Shown here piece by piece: positions 26,850 through 34,921 of a stretch of 64,000 nucleotides of DNA; the first letter of the stretch is position 1, and every line of letters starts with the position of its first letter. The notes beneath the pieces were generated by a model. It ran no database searches and had not been told where the DNA came from. It saw nothing but the letters and a program-made list of their open reading frames with translations. The translations under genes and the position numbers were made by a program. Source of the stretch: an uncultured Eubacteriales bacterium (GTDB taxonomy: Bacteria > Bacillota > Clostridia > Christensenellales > CAG-138); the NCBI GenBank assembly GCA_900542615.1, contig UQOG01000001.1:1-64000 (forward strand), given 5' to 3'.

Positions 26850-26988
26850 GACAGTCGCGCCTGGAAAACGCGGGCAGGGAGCAGCCGCTTTTTGCCATCC
26901 CCGGGGCCTAGCGGGCCGGGCGCGCCGGGCACAGGGGTTCGCGTAGCGTATCCATTGCAAACCGCGCCTCCTAGAGGGCTACAGGGAA

Positions 26989-27023
26989 AAGCCGGGCAAG
27001 CGCCTTTGACGCCTGCCCGGCTT
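26989..27023. terminator. Bidirectional terminator between convergent genes
   Basis: Stem AAGCCGGGCA / TGCCCGGCTT (26989-26998 with 27014-27023) extended by 3 inner pairs. T-rich sequence follows on both strands, so it serves the flavin reductase (+) and the minus-strand gene ending at 27029. Confidence 0.8.
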
Positions 27024-27028
27024 CATCT

Positions 27029-27505
27029 TTACAAATAGGCCTCCAGGATGGCGTTCAGCTGCTGCAGCTTGTCCAGCAAGGCGGTCAGGACGGCCGAACC
27101 ATCGGAGAGTTCCGCCTCCACCGGCGCATAAAGGATGTAGTCGGTGCGCGCCGGCGTCTGCGAAGCCATAAAAGGCGGCGCGCCTTCGCCCAGCTTTTCG
27201 GCCCAAGCGCATTGGGCCTTGCGGTTCACCCCGGAAAGCCATACCTCCAGCTGGAAGTCCCGGTGGACAAAGGCGACCACGATCTTTAGCCCCGCCTCCC
27301 GCAGCCGGGGGCTGGTAAACTGGAAATAGGCATAATCCATGGCGTTTTCCGCGATACCCCCTTGGAAGGCGTAATCCGGCAACCGCTTTTCCAGCTGTAC
27401 CCGCAAATAGCGAAACAACCGAACAAATTCCTGATAGGCCTTTTGCAGGTTCGTGCGCTGCAAAAGGGCCTTGTAGGATGCTAAAAGCTCCCGGTCAAAG
27501 GTCAT
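27029..27505 (-). CDS. Conserved hypothetical protein (possibly DUF7000-like)
   Basis: 158 residues from ATG 27505, whose start overlaps the stop of the upstream PPOX remnant by 4 bp. Recognisable blocks are FVRLFRYLRVQLEKRLPDY, ENAMDYAYFQFTSP and FQLEVWLSGVNRKAQ, which recall a family of small cytoplasmic Firmicutes proteins of unknown function; the family name is tentative. No signal peptide or membrane helix. It was once the second gene of a PPOX operon and may now lack its native promoter. Confidence 0.7.
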   Translation of the reverse strand: MTFDRELLASYKALLQRTNLQKAYQEFVRLFRYLRVQLEKRLPDYAFQGGIAENAMDYAYFQFTSPRLREAGLKIVVAFVHRDFQLEVWLSGVNRKAQCAWAEKLGEGAPPFMASQTPARTDYILYAPVEAELSDGSAVLTALLDKLQQLNAILEAYL

Positions 27506-27858
27506 GGCTGCTCGCCCTCCCCTGCAAGAAGTAGCGTTTGCCGGGGCCCGCAGCCCAACGCCTTGCAATCCGAAAACAGGCATTCCATGCTGACCGGACG
27601 CACCCGGATCAGATGCATGGGCGTTTCCCGCCCTTTAAGAAAGTCCAAGGAAATGCCTTTATAGGCGGCGTGGGCCAGATAATCCGGAGAAAATGGCTCC
27701 ACTACCTGGGCCGTGCCCATGATTTGCATTCCGTGCAGGTTCTGAAAGCCCGTATAGCCGTCGAAGATGGCCAAACAAACGTTTGGATTTTCCGATAGGC
27801 CAATGAATTTTTTGCCGCCCTCGGAAAACATCCAGAAAAAGGAGCCTTCGTGCAGATG
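27502..27858 (-). pseudogene. Pyridoxamine-5'-phosphate-oxidase-family gene, 5' end lost
   Basis: The frame encodes HEGSFFWMFSEGGKKFIGL, then NPNVCLAIFDGYTG and MQIMGTAQVVEPFS, the FMN-binding split barrel of the PPOX/general stress family. Family members begin about 40 residues earlier with a conserved N-terminal strand, which is missing. In-frame codons continue only to a TAA at 27871-27873, which is the stop of an ISL3 transposase remnant. The first internal ATG is 27831. The break coincides with the left edge of the low-GC island, so the insertion or deletion removed the start and promoter. Confidence 0.8.
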
Positions 27859-27870
27859 TGTGAAAGCAGA

Positions 27871-28220
27871 TTAGCGTCCTGGTAAGCTTGGATGGACAGA
27901 GGAACACGACAGCATGATCATAGCAATCATGTTGTCCATGTTCCTGAAACCATAGGCTCTACGGATAATCAGCTTAATCTTGTTGTTGGTAGCCTCGATA
28001 CGAGCGTTAGAAAGCCCATGGGTCGCCGCCGCAACGATAGCCTTGAAGTGCCGCTTAATCTTGAGACGGAGTTCACGGAAGGCAGGGATTCTGCACCGTT
28101 GCGCCCATCCCATCCACTTGGTCAAGGCCTCTGAGATTTCATCCGAACCCGCCTTGAGGGCCAGCCTCAGACCTTCCTTCAGCAGGTAGGCACGATAGAG
28201 CCGGGGGTTGGCTTTCGTCC
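27871..28220 (-). pseudogene. ISL3-family transposase, C-terminal remnant
   Basis: About 115 residues of the ISL3 DDE transposase C terminus: ANPRLYRAYLLKEGLRLAL, HGLSNARIEATNNKIKLI and AYGFRNMDNMIAMI, ending LPGR. The conserved Glu of the DDE triad lies in the ARIEATNNK block. The remaining ~300 N-terminal residues are absent; the open frame beyond 28220 is unrelated sequence. The element is dead but marks the left island junction. Confidence 0.85.
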
Positions 28221-28234
28221 CGACTGCACATTTC

Positions 28235-28347
28235 TTGACATTTCCACCATTACTATGGTAAAATATAATTCCAAAATTTGTGTGGATTTTTCTGGAACAT
28301 CGCATCCATTTTTCGCCACGCGCCCTTGCTGGGTGTGTGGCTTTTTT
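28235..28347 (+). promoter_or_regulatory. Promoter and leader terminator of the YgjV-like gene
   Basis: TTGACA at 28235-28240 and TAAAAT at 28259-28264 (18-bp spacer) are followed by a leader of about 75 nt that contains a hairpin at 28315-28341 (11 pairs, two G-U) and six T. The hairpin ends 18 bp before the start codon. This is a terminator inside a leader, so expression may be controlled by attenuation. No riboswitch class is recognised. Confidence 0.55.
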
Positions 28348-28364
28348 CATGGGAGGACAGACGA

Positions 28365-28868
28365 ATGAATGTGCTTTATCAGCTGATCGGCTTTGGTGCA
28401 ATAATTACTATGGGACTCAGCTACTGGCAGAAGGACAAGCGCATGATCTTGCTGTGGCAGGTAGTTGCCAATTTGATTTTTGCCATCCATTATGCACTAC
28501 TTCACGCCCAGTCTGGTGCAGTATGTAGCTTTTTTCAAATTATTGTGTTGATACTTTTCCTATTACAGGAGCGGTTTCGTTGGAACAAGGTCGCCACGGC
28601 GATGCCTATCGCAGCGGTGTTCCTGCTGATTGCTGTGTTAACCTACGAAACGCCAGTGACGCTGCTACCTATTTTGGCATCGTTGGTGGCCCTGCTGCCC
28701 TTCTTCCAGTCCAACAAGCGGGTGATACAGGGCGCGGGCATTGTCAGCGGCCTTTCGTGGCTGGTGTATGTCATTGTAGTGCGTTCCTATTCCGGCATGG
28801 TGACGGAGTCCGTGCTGACGGTGATCACGGCGGCGTCCCTGCTGAAAAAGGAACCGAAAAAAAGCTAA
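28365..28868 (+). CDS. YgjV-family inner membrane protein
   Basis: 167 residues, five to six hydrophobic helices. N-terminal GFGAIITMGLSYWQKDKRMILLWQ and the following ANLIFAIHYALLHAQSGA match the YgjV family of small bacterial membrane proteins whose function is not established. ATG 28365 follows GGGAGGACAG; the open frame before it runs through a terminator hairpin and is not coding. Lower GC than native genes; part of the island. Confidence 0.8.
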   Translation: MNVLYQLIGFGAIITMGLSYWQKDKRMILLWQVVANLIFAIHYALLHAQSGAVCSFFQIIVLILFLLQERFRWNKVATAMPIAAVFLLIAVLTYETPVTLLPILASLVALLPFFQSNKRVIQGAGIVSGLSWLVYVIVVRSYSGMVTESVLTVITAASLLKKEPKKS

Positions 28869-29090
28869 ACGGACAGCCACCCCCAGTGCTTTGCCGAGGG
28901 TGGCTGTCGGAGGAGAGTGCCGTTTCAAGCGTAGTGCTTCAGACCCTGCGCCATAGACGCAGCCGTGCAGCGGCGGGGGGAATGAAGGCGTGTTAACAAA
29001 CCGGGCGGAATTGGCGGCTTTGCTTGGTGGCCTTTTGTGGCGGGAGCCGGTATAATGATGGGCAAACCAACAGATCAGGAGGGATGGGGA

Positions 29091-29219
29091 ATGGGTTTGG
29101 GAAGCGGATTGTTCCACGCCCGGAAAAAGAGCGGGCTTTCCCAGGAGAACGTGGCGGAAAAGCTGGGTGTCAGCCGGCAGACCATCTCCAAATGGGAAAC
29201 CGGGGGTTCCCAAACTTAA
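29091..29219 (+). pseudogene. Truncated XRE-type helix-turn-helix regulator
   Basis: 43 codons: HARKKSGLSQENVAEKLGVS then RQTISKWETG, a complete Cro/C1-type helix-turn-helix, then a stop after GGSQT. Full regulators of this type have a Pro-Asp block and 100 or more further residues. The +1 frame after 29205 gives VPKLKD, which weakly resembles the next family block, so a frameshift plus deletion is likely. It has TATAAT at 29051 and GGAGGG before ATG. Confidence 0.7.
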
Positions 29220-29284
29220 AGATACCACACTAAAACCCACGCTTACATTACTTCCAAACAATATAATTTTGGAGGTAAAACCCT

Positions 29285-29530
29285 ATGAAACGCCTTGTAT
29301 CTTGCGAATATAACTTCGATAACTGCTGTGTGGAACTGAAATTCACCGATGGCAGCATAATTGCGATTGATACTATCGCCGTTGAGAACGAAGTAGCCGA
29401 CAATATGTATCAGCGGTCGGAGTTGGATTGGCTGATTTACAACAAACCACTTGAATATGCACAGTTGATATTCAGCGGCGAATTGGAAATGTACATCAAA
29501 GACAATTCAGAACATAGATTGATAGATTAA
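29285..29530 (+). CDS. Small DUF6061-like protein
   Basis: 81 residues with the blocks VELKFTDGSIIAIDTIAVENE and ADNMYQRSELDWLIYN, typical of a short family seen in clostridial genomes and mobile elements (DUF6061). Function unknown; no membrane helix. Strong TTGGAGG site and its own terminator. It often accompanies mobile DNA, in line with the island setting. Confidence 0.75.
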   Translation: MKRLVSCEYNFDNCCVELKFTDGSIIAIDTIAVENEVADNMYQRSELDWLIYNKPLEYAQLIFSGELEMYIKDNSEHRLID

Positions 29531-29536
29531 CGTAAT

Positions 29537-29575
29537 GCCGCCCACCGGTCATCAGACCGATGGGCGGCACTTTTT
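29537..29575 (+). terminator. Rho-independent terminator after the DUF6061-like gene
   Basis: 14-bp stem with one mismatch (29537-29550 with 29555-29568), 4-nt loop ATCA, then a T-rich tail. It faces the 3' end of the convergent minus-strand operon. Confidence 0.85.
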
Positions 29576-29592
29576 CTTTCTAATGCTCAATA

Positions 29593-31497
29593 TTATTGCA
29601 TTTGTTCTTCCCAAAAATTCACAGCAAGATCAAGCCACCCATCGGCAACCGTTCCTGTACCGAGACCAAAGCCGTGTCCGAGTCCGTCGTAGGCATGAAA
29701 TTCAGTGGAAATACCGAGCGCAGCCATTGTGTCAATCCTCCGTTGCATGGTCTGCCAATTTGCAATACCATCGCTCTTGCCGACACAAACAAAGGTTGGG
29801 GGATCTTCCTCGCTGTATTCGCTGTGTCCGGTATACTGCATAATCACCGCTCCGGGTTTCGGAAGATCATCGCCGCCAAAGCCTGCAGGTCCGTATGTAC
29901 CGAGATACGCCGCCATTCGTGCACCTGCCGAACCGCCCCAGACAGAATAGCAGTCAGTGCTGACGCCGAGTTTATCTGCATTCTCAAAAATAAAGCTGAT
30001 GGCTCTTGCCAAGTCCTCACAGGCGGTTTGCGCTCCGGGACGGTAGATCAAAGCAAATGCGTTGTACCCCTTCTTTGAAAGCTCCAGTGCGTGTGGAAAG
30101 CTATCGTGCATCGCACCAACGTAGGCAAAACCGCCGCCTGCATTACATACGGCAAAGGGCGCATCTTTGTCCCCCTTGAAGAAGAACAAGCCCGTATCCG
30201 CTTTGTCTGGATCGGCGGATTTTTCTGCATCGGTGTAGATGTCATAGAAGATCGCATTTCCGTTTTGCGCTTGACTTTTCATATAATTGACGATCTCCAC
30301 AGTCTTATTTACGTCGATATTCGAGTACCATGTAAGGCGAAGGTCAGTAAGGGTTTCACCGCTGTAATAGCCCTCGTCCACGGGAAAGATCAATCTTCCG
30401 TAGTCACCGAATACGGGATCGTTCACTACATCGGAAATTTTAGAGTCAGAAGTATAAGGATTGCTTGTATTCGGTGCATCGTTACCTTTGCTCCAAATGG
30501 AAAGAAGTCCGTTATAGGTATATTCCGCAGCGGCGATACCGCTGTGTGAATAGCCTTCTTTTACATAAAAGACGATATTCTCACCCTCCACAAAGTTTCC
30601 GCTTGGCTGAGCGAGCATTCCTTCGATCTGATTTGTAAAATTGTGATACTCAAAGTCATCGGTTCCCGTACAGGCAAAGATGAAGAAATCCTCGGGGCTG
30701 TGACCCGATGCCGTGACCGCCGCATCCACGTCATCTCCCTGATAATCCATCGCTCCGCTTGAAGGGATAAAACAGCGGAACTGATCAAGGCAGTTAACGA
30801 AGGTGTACCACGTCGTGACTGAGCCCATGGAGAAGCCGCCGAAGGCTCTGTGATCACGGTCGGGGATGGTAGCGTAGGTGCTGTCCACGGCAGGAATGAG
30901 GTCGTTTACAAGCTCGTTGTGATAATTGACGGTCAGCGTATAGAACGCGAGGGTGTAGTTTGCGCTGTCGTCTGGATTTTCGTTGTTGTAGGTGGGGCAG
31001 ACCACGATTATCGGTTCGATCTCGCCGTTCTGAATGGCATGATCGATCACGTTTTTGAATCCCGACGGACGTTCGGGTGTGCCCATCTGCGTAGTCTCAT
31101 TGCCCCAACCGCCATGCATATAGTAGAAGGTGTTGTATTCCTTGCTTTCATCGTAGCCGTACGGCAGATAAACGATGGCACGCTTGGTCAGTTTGGTAGT
31201 TTTTTGCTCGTAGGTTTTGGATTCCCAAGTGTCATAGATCAACTCAACCAGTGTTCCTTGCTCGTCAGCGGCAGAAAAATACTCACTCGGGATTTCCATT
31301 AGCGCATCCGGAATGACAGGTTCGATTGCGTCCCCATCATTTGGCAGAGCCGGAGTATCTGTATCCGATATGCTTGGCGTACTTGATGTTGATGGATTCG
31401 TGCTGTCTCCGGTTGACGTATCTTCTGCCACACAGGAGGAAAACAGCATACAAAACATTACTGCTGTCAGCAGAACAGCAAATATACGCCTTATCAT
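29593..31497 (-). CDS. Lipoprotein with two esterase domains (CE1-like esterase plus BD-FAE-type hydrolase)
   Basis: 634 residues. Lipobox LFSSC with a Ser/Thr/Asp-rich linker, so it is anchored outside the membrane. Domain 1 (about 60-320) resembles feruloyl/acetyl-xylan esterases: FYYMHGGWGNET oxyanion region, nucleophile in AFGGFSMGSV, His in GYSHSG. Domain 2 (about 430-634) is an alpha/beta hydrolase with NAGGGFAYVG, nucleophile WGGSAGAR, Asp in CVGKSDG and His in GLGHGFGLG. Two catalytic domains in one exported chain suggest removal of two ester groups from one substrate. Last gene of the MerR operon; its start overlaps the flavodoxin stop by 4 bp. Confidence 0.85.
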   Translation of the reverse strand: MIRRIFAVLLTAVMFCMLFSSCVAEDTSTGDSTNPSTSSTPSISDTDTPALPNDGDAIEPVIPDALMEIPSEYFSAADEQGTLVELIYDTWESKTYEQKTTKLTKRAIVYLPYGYDESKEYNTFYYMHGGWGNETTQMGTPERPSGFKNVIDHAIQNGEIEPIIVVCPTYNNENPDDSANYTLAFYTLTVNYHNELVNDLIPAVDSTYATIPDRDHRAFGGFSMGSVTTWYTFVNCLDQFRCFIPSSGAMDYQGDDVDAAVTASGHSPEDFFIFACTGTDDFEYHNFTNQIEGMLAQPSGNFVEGENIVFYVKEGYSHSGIAAAEYTYNGLLSIWSKGNDAPNTSNPYTSDSKISDVVNDPVFGDYGRLIFPVDEGYYSGETLTDLRLTWYSNIDVNKTVEIVNYMKSQAQNGNAIFYDIYTDAEKSADPDKADTGLFFFKGDKDAPFAVCNAGGGFAYVGAMHDSFPHALELSKKGYNAFALIYRPGAQTACEDLARAISFIFENADKLGVSTDCYSVWGGSAGARMAAYLGTYGPAGFGGDDLPKPGAVIMQYTGHSEYSEEDPPTFVCVGKSDGIANWQTMQRRIDTMAALGISTEFHAYDGLGHGFGLGTGTVADGWLDLAVNFWEEQMQ

Positions 31498-32183
31498 TTC
31501 GTCAGCCCCAGACCCTCAAGCCATTCCTTTACTGCTTCTTCAGAGCCTTCGACACGATCTCCCCACAGAGAAAGGGCATCATCGCTTCTGACGGTAGAGT
31601 TGGGGCAAAGTTTTTCAATGGTATCAAGACTGGATGCGCCGCCGGTGCTGCCGTTGTGTGTAAAATACGGAATAATCGTCTTGCCCGAAAGATCATATGC
31701 TTCAAGAAACGTCCATACGGGCATGGGCAGATCATACCACCAGATCGGAAAGCCGAGGAGAATGGTGTCATACTGTGCGATCACATCCGCTTCGGGCAGA
31801 TCGGTAAGCTCGGGACGAATACCGTCATTCAGCTCGTCCTGCGCGCGCTCAAAGAGGTTTTCCCATTCGTAAGGGTCGGCAGGAGTAAGACGGAGTGTAT
31901 CGGCTTCAAACTCTGCTGTAATCATTTCGGTGAGCTTATGTGTGTTGCCGGAGTTGGAGAAATAGACGATCAAAACCTCTCCATTTCCATCTTCGCCCGC
32001 AGAGGGCGTGGAAGTATCTGCTGGATTTTCGGAATTGTCCGGTTGCTGTTCATTGTTGGTTGTGCTGTTGTTTTGTGTCGCACTGCCCTCCGTATTGCTG
32101 CTGTTGTCGGAACAACCGACACAGACGAGCAGAAGAAAACAGGCGAGCATAATAGTGAAAATTCTTTTTATCATTGATCTCAT
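31494..32183 (-). CDS. Exported flavodoxin lipoprotein
   Basis: 229 residues. Signal peptide with lipobox LVCVGC, a long Asn/Ser/Thr linker to about residue 68, then a flavodoxin domain: VLIVYFSNSGNTHKL is the FMN phosphate loop, ILLGFPIWWYDLPMPVWTFL supplies the aromatic flavin-stacking residues, and FTHNGSTGG is the third FMN loop. Flavodoxins are normally cytoplasmic; a lipid-anchored one points to electron transfer on the outer face of the membrane. ATG 32174 is an alternative start; ribosome-site spacing (3 or 12 nt) does not decide. It follows the permease by 13 bp. Confidence 0.87.
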   Translation of the reverse strand: MRSMIKRIFTIMLACFLLLVCVGCSDNSSNTEGSATQNNSTTNNEQQPDNSENPADTSTPSAGEDGNGEVLIVYFSNSGNTHKLTEMITAEFEADTLRLTPADPYEWENLFERAQDELNDGIRPELTDLPEADVIAQYDTILLGFPIWWYDLPMPVWTFLEAYDLSGKTIIPYFTHNGSTGGASSLDTIEKLCPNSTVRSDDALSLWGDRVEGSEEAVKEWLEGLGLTK

Positions 32184-32196
32184 TGACTCCTTATGA

Positions 32197-33105
32197 TCAG
32201 AATATGTTTACAACCCATCCGCACACAAGCGAGAATACGATGACAAACGCAATATACAGAAAGAATCGTTTTGCGCCGAGAACGATTTTCAGCGCACCTA
32301 AATTTGTAATTTTGGTGGACGGACCGGTAATCATAAAGGAAGTCGCCGCACCGACGCTCATCCCGTCCCAGAGCCATTGCTGAAGAAGCGGAATCGTACC
32401 GCCGCCGCAGACGTACAGTGGAACACCGATGGTTGCCGCCATCAGTACGCCAAAGCCCTCGTTTTCTCCGAACAGGCTGGCAAAGGCATCGGCGGGAACA
32501 TACCGCTGAAACAGTGCGGACAACAGAATACCCAGCAGGAAGTACAGTCCCGTTGCCTTGATGTTGCGCCAGAGATTTTTCAGAAACCGCAGAAGCAGAT
32601 TCGGATCGGTATCTTTGTTTTTCGGTGCAGAAAATCCGCTGAAATTGAAAAAGTCCTTGCCGCGATAGAAAAAGTGAACACAAAGTCCGGCGGCAATTCC
32701 ACACAGAAAACAGGTAATGACTCTAATCAGCACAAGTTCCGTACCAAGCGCGGTGCTGTACATAATAAGCTGCGGATTGAGCAGGATGGACGCCATCATA
32801 AACGAGGCAAGCCAGTCCTGCCGCATCCCTTTTTCGGAAAACGATGCGGCAAGCGGAATCGTGCCGTACATACACAGCGGTGATAAAATTCCGAGGATGC
32901 AGGCGGGGACGATGCCGAACAGTCCCCACCGTTTGTCCTTCATTCCGGCGAACAGATTATGGATGCGTTCCTTCGCAAAGACCGAAATCAGCGACCCGAG
33001 CACCATGCCCAGCACCCAGTACGAGAAAATCTGCCGCAGTTGGAGGTCAAAATAGTACCACAGGTAGATGAACTCCCGCTGCAGAATTTCAAAAAGATTA
33101 CTCAT
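32197..33105 (-). CDS. YraQ/ArsP-type permease (UPF0718)
   Basis: 302 residues, about eight hydrophobic helices. The two signature half-sites are visible: GILSPLCMYGTIPLAASF near residue 75 and GVPLYVCGGGTIPLLQQWL, then SFMITGPSTKITNLGALK. Members include ArsP, which exports trivalent methylarsenicals, and YraQ of unknown substrate; the Cys residues in both signatures fit a soft-metal or thiol-related ligand. It overlaps the DUF362 gene by 8 bp. What it moves here is unknown; export of a redox-active compound would fit the neighbours. Confidence 0.85.
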   Translation of the reverse strand: MSNLFEILQREFIYLWYYFDLQLRQIFSYWVLGMVLGSLISVFAKERIHNLFAGMKDKRWGLFGIVPACILGILSPLCMYGTIPLAASFSEKGMRQDWLASFMMASILLNPQLIMYSTALGTELVLIRVITCFLCGIAAGLCVHFFYRGKDFFNFSGFSAPKNKDTDPNLLLRFLKNLWRNIKATGLYFLLGILLSALFQRYVPADAFASLFGENEGFGVLMAATIGVPLYVCGGGTIPLLQQWLWDGMSVGAATSFMITGPSTKITNLGALKIVLGAKRFFLYIAFVIVFSLVCGWVVNIF

Positions 33106-34264
33106 TGACTACAACCAGCTTGTACGCACGGTTTCCAAGCCCGATTTCCTCTCCGTGCTCCAATGTGTCCTCACCGCCGACACCCTCAATTCTGCGGATC
33201 ATGGATTCCGCACCTTCAGACTGGTAGATCAGATCGACACACGCCTGGTCAAGTGCGACAGGATCAGTGGAAGCCAGAATGCCGATGTCATGGATGTCGG
33301 GAGCGGAAGGACGCGCCGTGCAGTCGCAGTCCACGGACAGGTTATTCATAACGCTGATAAACAGAATGTTTCCGTCCAGTGCATCCACAACAGACTTGCC
33401 TGCTTCTGCCATGGAGTCCATGAACGTGGGAGAATCACCGCCCCAGGGACTGGTGTTGCTCTTGCCGCCGGTGTGAATAAGGCACTTGCCCTCAGTAGAT
33501 GCAATGCCGATAGAGATATTCTTGATCGCACCGCCGAAGCCGCCCATCATATGTCCCTTGAAATGGCTGAGCACGAGCATACCGTCAAATTCTGCAAATC
33601 GTGCGCCGACAAGGTTTTCCTTCAGCACACTTCCGCCTTCCACGGGAATGGAGAGCGAACCGGTTTCATCCATGATGACCACATCCGCAATATCGGTAAA
33701 GCCGTGATCCTTGGCAAGCTGATAGTGCATAGCGGTCTGCGCACGGCTGCCGCCGTATGCGGTATTGCTTTCGACAATGGTGCCGTTTACGTGCTGCACA
33801 AGCTCCTTGATGAAATCGGGACGCAGGTGGTTGGACTGATCGGATTCACCGGTATGTACCTTTACTGCCGTATTCTCGCCGGTGATCTCAACGCCAAGAG
33901 CTTCATAGATTGCCATCAATGCTTCGGGTGTGATCTCAGAGGTGTAATAAACAACACTTTCCGCATCCGCATCATAATTTTTCAAATCTGCCGTCTTGAT
34001 GGTGGCACCGCCGTTGGTAACAATTTCATCCACCGCTTCTACGGGCGTGTCGGGATTCTTGGAGGTGTCAGTTGTTCCGTTGGAATCAGATGTGCCCTCG
34101 GGTGCAGTCGTTGTGCCGTCCGTGGCAGTATCATTGTTACCCGATGTGTTTTCGGTGTTCGACGAAGTATCCGCAGGGTCGCTTGTGTTATTGCAAGCTG
34201 TGCAGGCAATCAGCACAACAAGTGCAAGCATAAGCGCCAAAACCTTTTTGATGTTATTTCGCAT
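33098..34264 (-). CDS. DUF362 domain lipoprotein
   Basis: 388 residues. Lipobox IACTAC, an Asn/Thr/Ser/Asp linker to about residue 70, then a DUF362 domain (VKVHTGESDQSNHLRPDFI, LVGARFAEFDGMLVLSHFKGH, GGFGGAIKNISIGIAS, ILASTDPVALDQACVDLIY). Many DUF362 proteins carry extra ferredoxin cysteines; this one has no CxxCxxC set. Function of the family is not settled. Being exported and placed between a heme-b-like membrane protein and a permease, it probably belongs to the extracytoplasmic redox machinery. Confidence 0.85.
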   Translation of the reverse strand: MRNNIKKVLALMLALVVLIACTACNNTSDPADTSSNTENTSGNNDTATDGTTTAPEGTSDSNGTTDTSKNPDTPVEAVDEIVTNGGATIKTADLKNYDADAESVVYYTSEITPEALMAIYEALGVEITGENTAVKVHTGESDQSNHLRPDFIKELVQHVNGTIVESNTAYGGSRAQTAMHYQLAKDHGFTDIADVVIMDETGSLSIPVEGGSVLKENLVGARFAEFDGMLVLSHFKGHMMGGFGGAIKNISIGIASTEGKCLIHTGGKSNTSPWGGDSPTFMDSMAEAGKSVVDALDGNILFISVMNNLSVDCDCTARPSAPDIHDIGILASTDPVALDQACVDLIYQSEGAESMIRRIEGVGGEDTLEHGEEIGLGNRAYKLVVVNE

Positions 34265-34910
34265 TTTTCTTTGACTCCTTTGTGATTAACAATATTTTTT
34301 TGATGATATGGGTAAGCATCACGAACAAAAGCGAGATGCACATCGTTTCAAAGAGATATTCAATCAAATGCTTATCGTAATCAAACCATTTGAATTCGGT
34401 AAGCAGGAACAGTTCTTCATAGAAACGGCGGATGATAAAGTGGTAAACACCGTAAGCGGACGCTGCACCCAATACGGCATAAAAGCCAACCTTTGCCGCT
34501 TTCTTTTTCGGAGTACGAATGTGCATACTGAGGTGCATACTCATGAACACAAAACACCACGCCGTGCTCGCCATGTGCAGCTTCCGCCCGAACATCATCA
34601 TCCCGGGGATGCGGAAATCCTGAAATACCACGCCCGAGATCATCAGCGCGGACAACATACAGCCGATGAAGCTGAGCATCAGCAGGAAGTTGATTGCCGT
34701 CTGTATGATTCTCTGCGGAGGATATTTCCCCTTAAACAGTGCTTTGTACCATCGATAGTTCAGAATGTTATGGGCAAGAAAGCAGACGAACAGTCCCACG
34801 CCGAGCCATTCGTGGAGTGCGCCCGAAGCAAGATGCTGCCCCATCAGCAGCAGAAACAGTACAAACATGAAGATGTCAATGCAAATTTTCACGATTCTGA
34901 TTGGTTTCAT
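34254..34910 (-). CDS. DUF4405 cytochrome-b-like integral membrane protein
   Basis: 218 residues with four main helices and possibly a fifth. His residues are spaced as heme-b ligands: GALHEWLGVGLFVCFLAHN in helix 2 and RKLHMASTAWCFVFMSMHLSMH in helix 4. This is the DUF4405 pattern, related to cytochrome b561/formate dehydrogenase gamma subunits. It could carry electrons across the membrane to the exported flavodoxins. Its stop overlaps the DUF362 start by 11 bp. Confidence 0.8.
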   Translation of the reverse strand: MKPIRIVKICIDIFMFVLFLLLMGQHLASGALHEWLGVGLFVCFLAHNILNYRWYKALFKGKYPPQRIIQTAINFLLMLSFIGCMLSALMISGVVFQDFRIPGMMMFGRKLHMASTAWCFVFMSMHLSMHIRTPKKKAAKVGFYAVLGAASAYGVYHFIIRRFYEELFLLTEFKWFDYDKHLIEYLFETMCISLLFVMLTHIIKKILLITKESKKNAK

Positions 34911-34921
34911 GACACACTCCC

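Noticed and set aside
33098..34264. DUF362 protein as an Fe-S ferredoxin
   Set aside because: Outside the lipobox its cysteines are scattered, with no CxxCxxC cluster.
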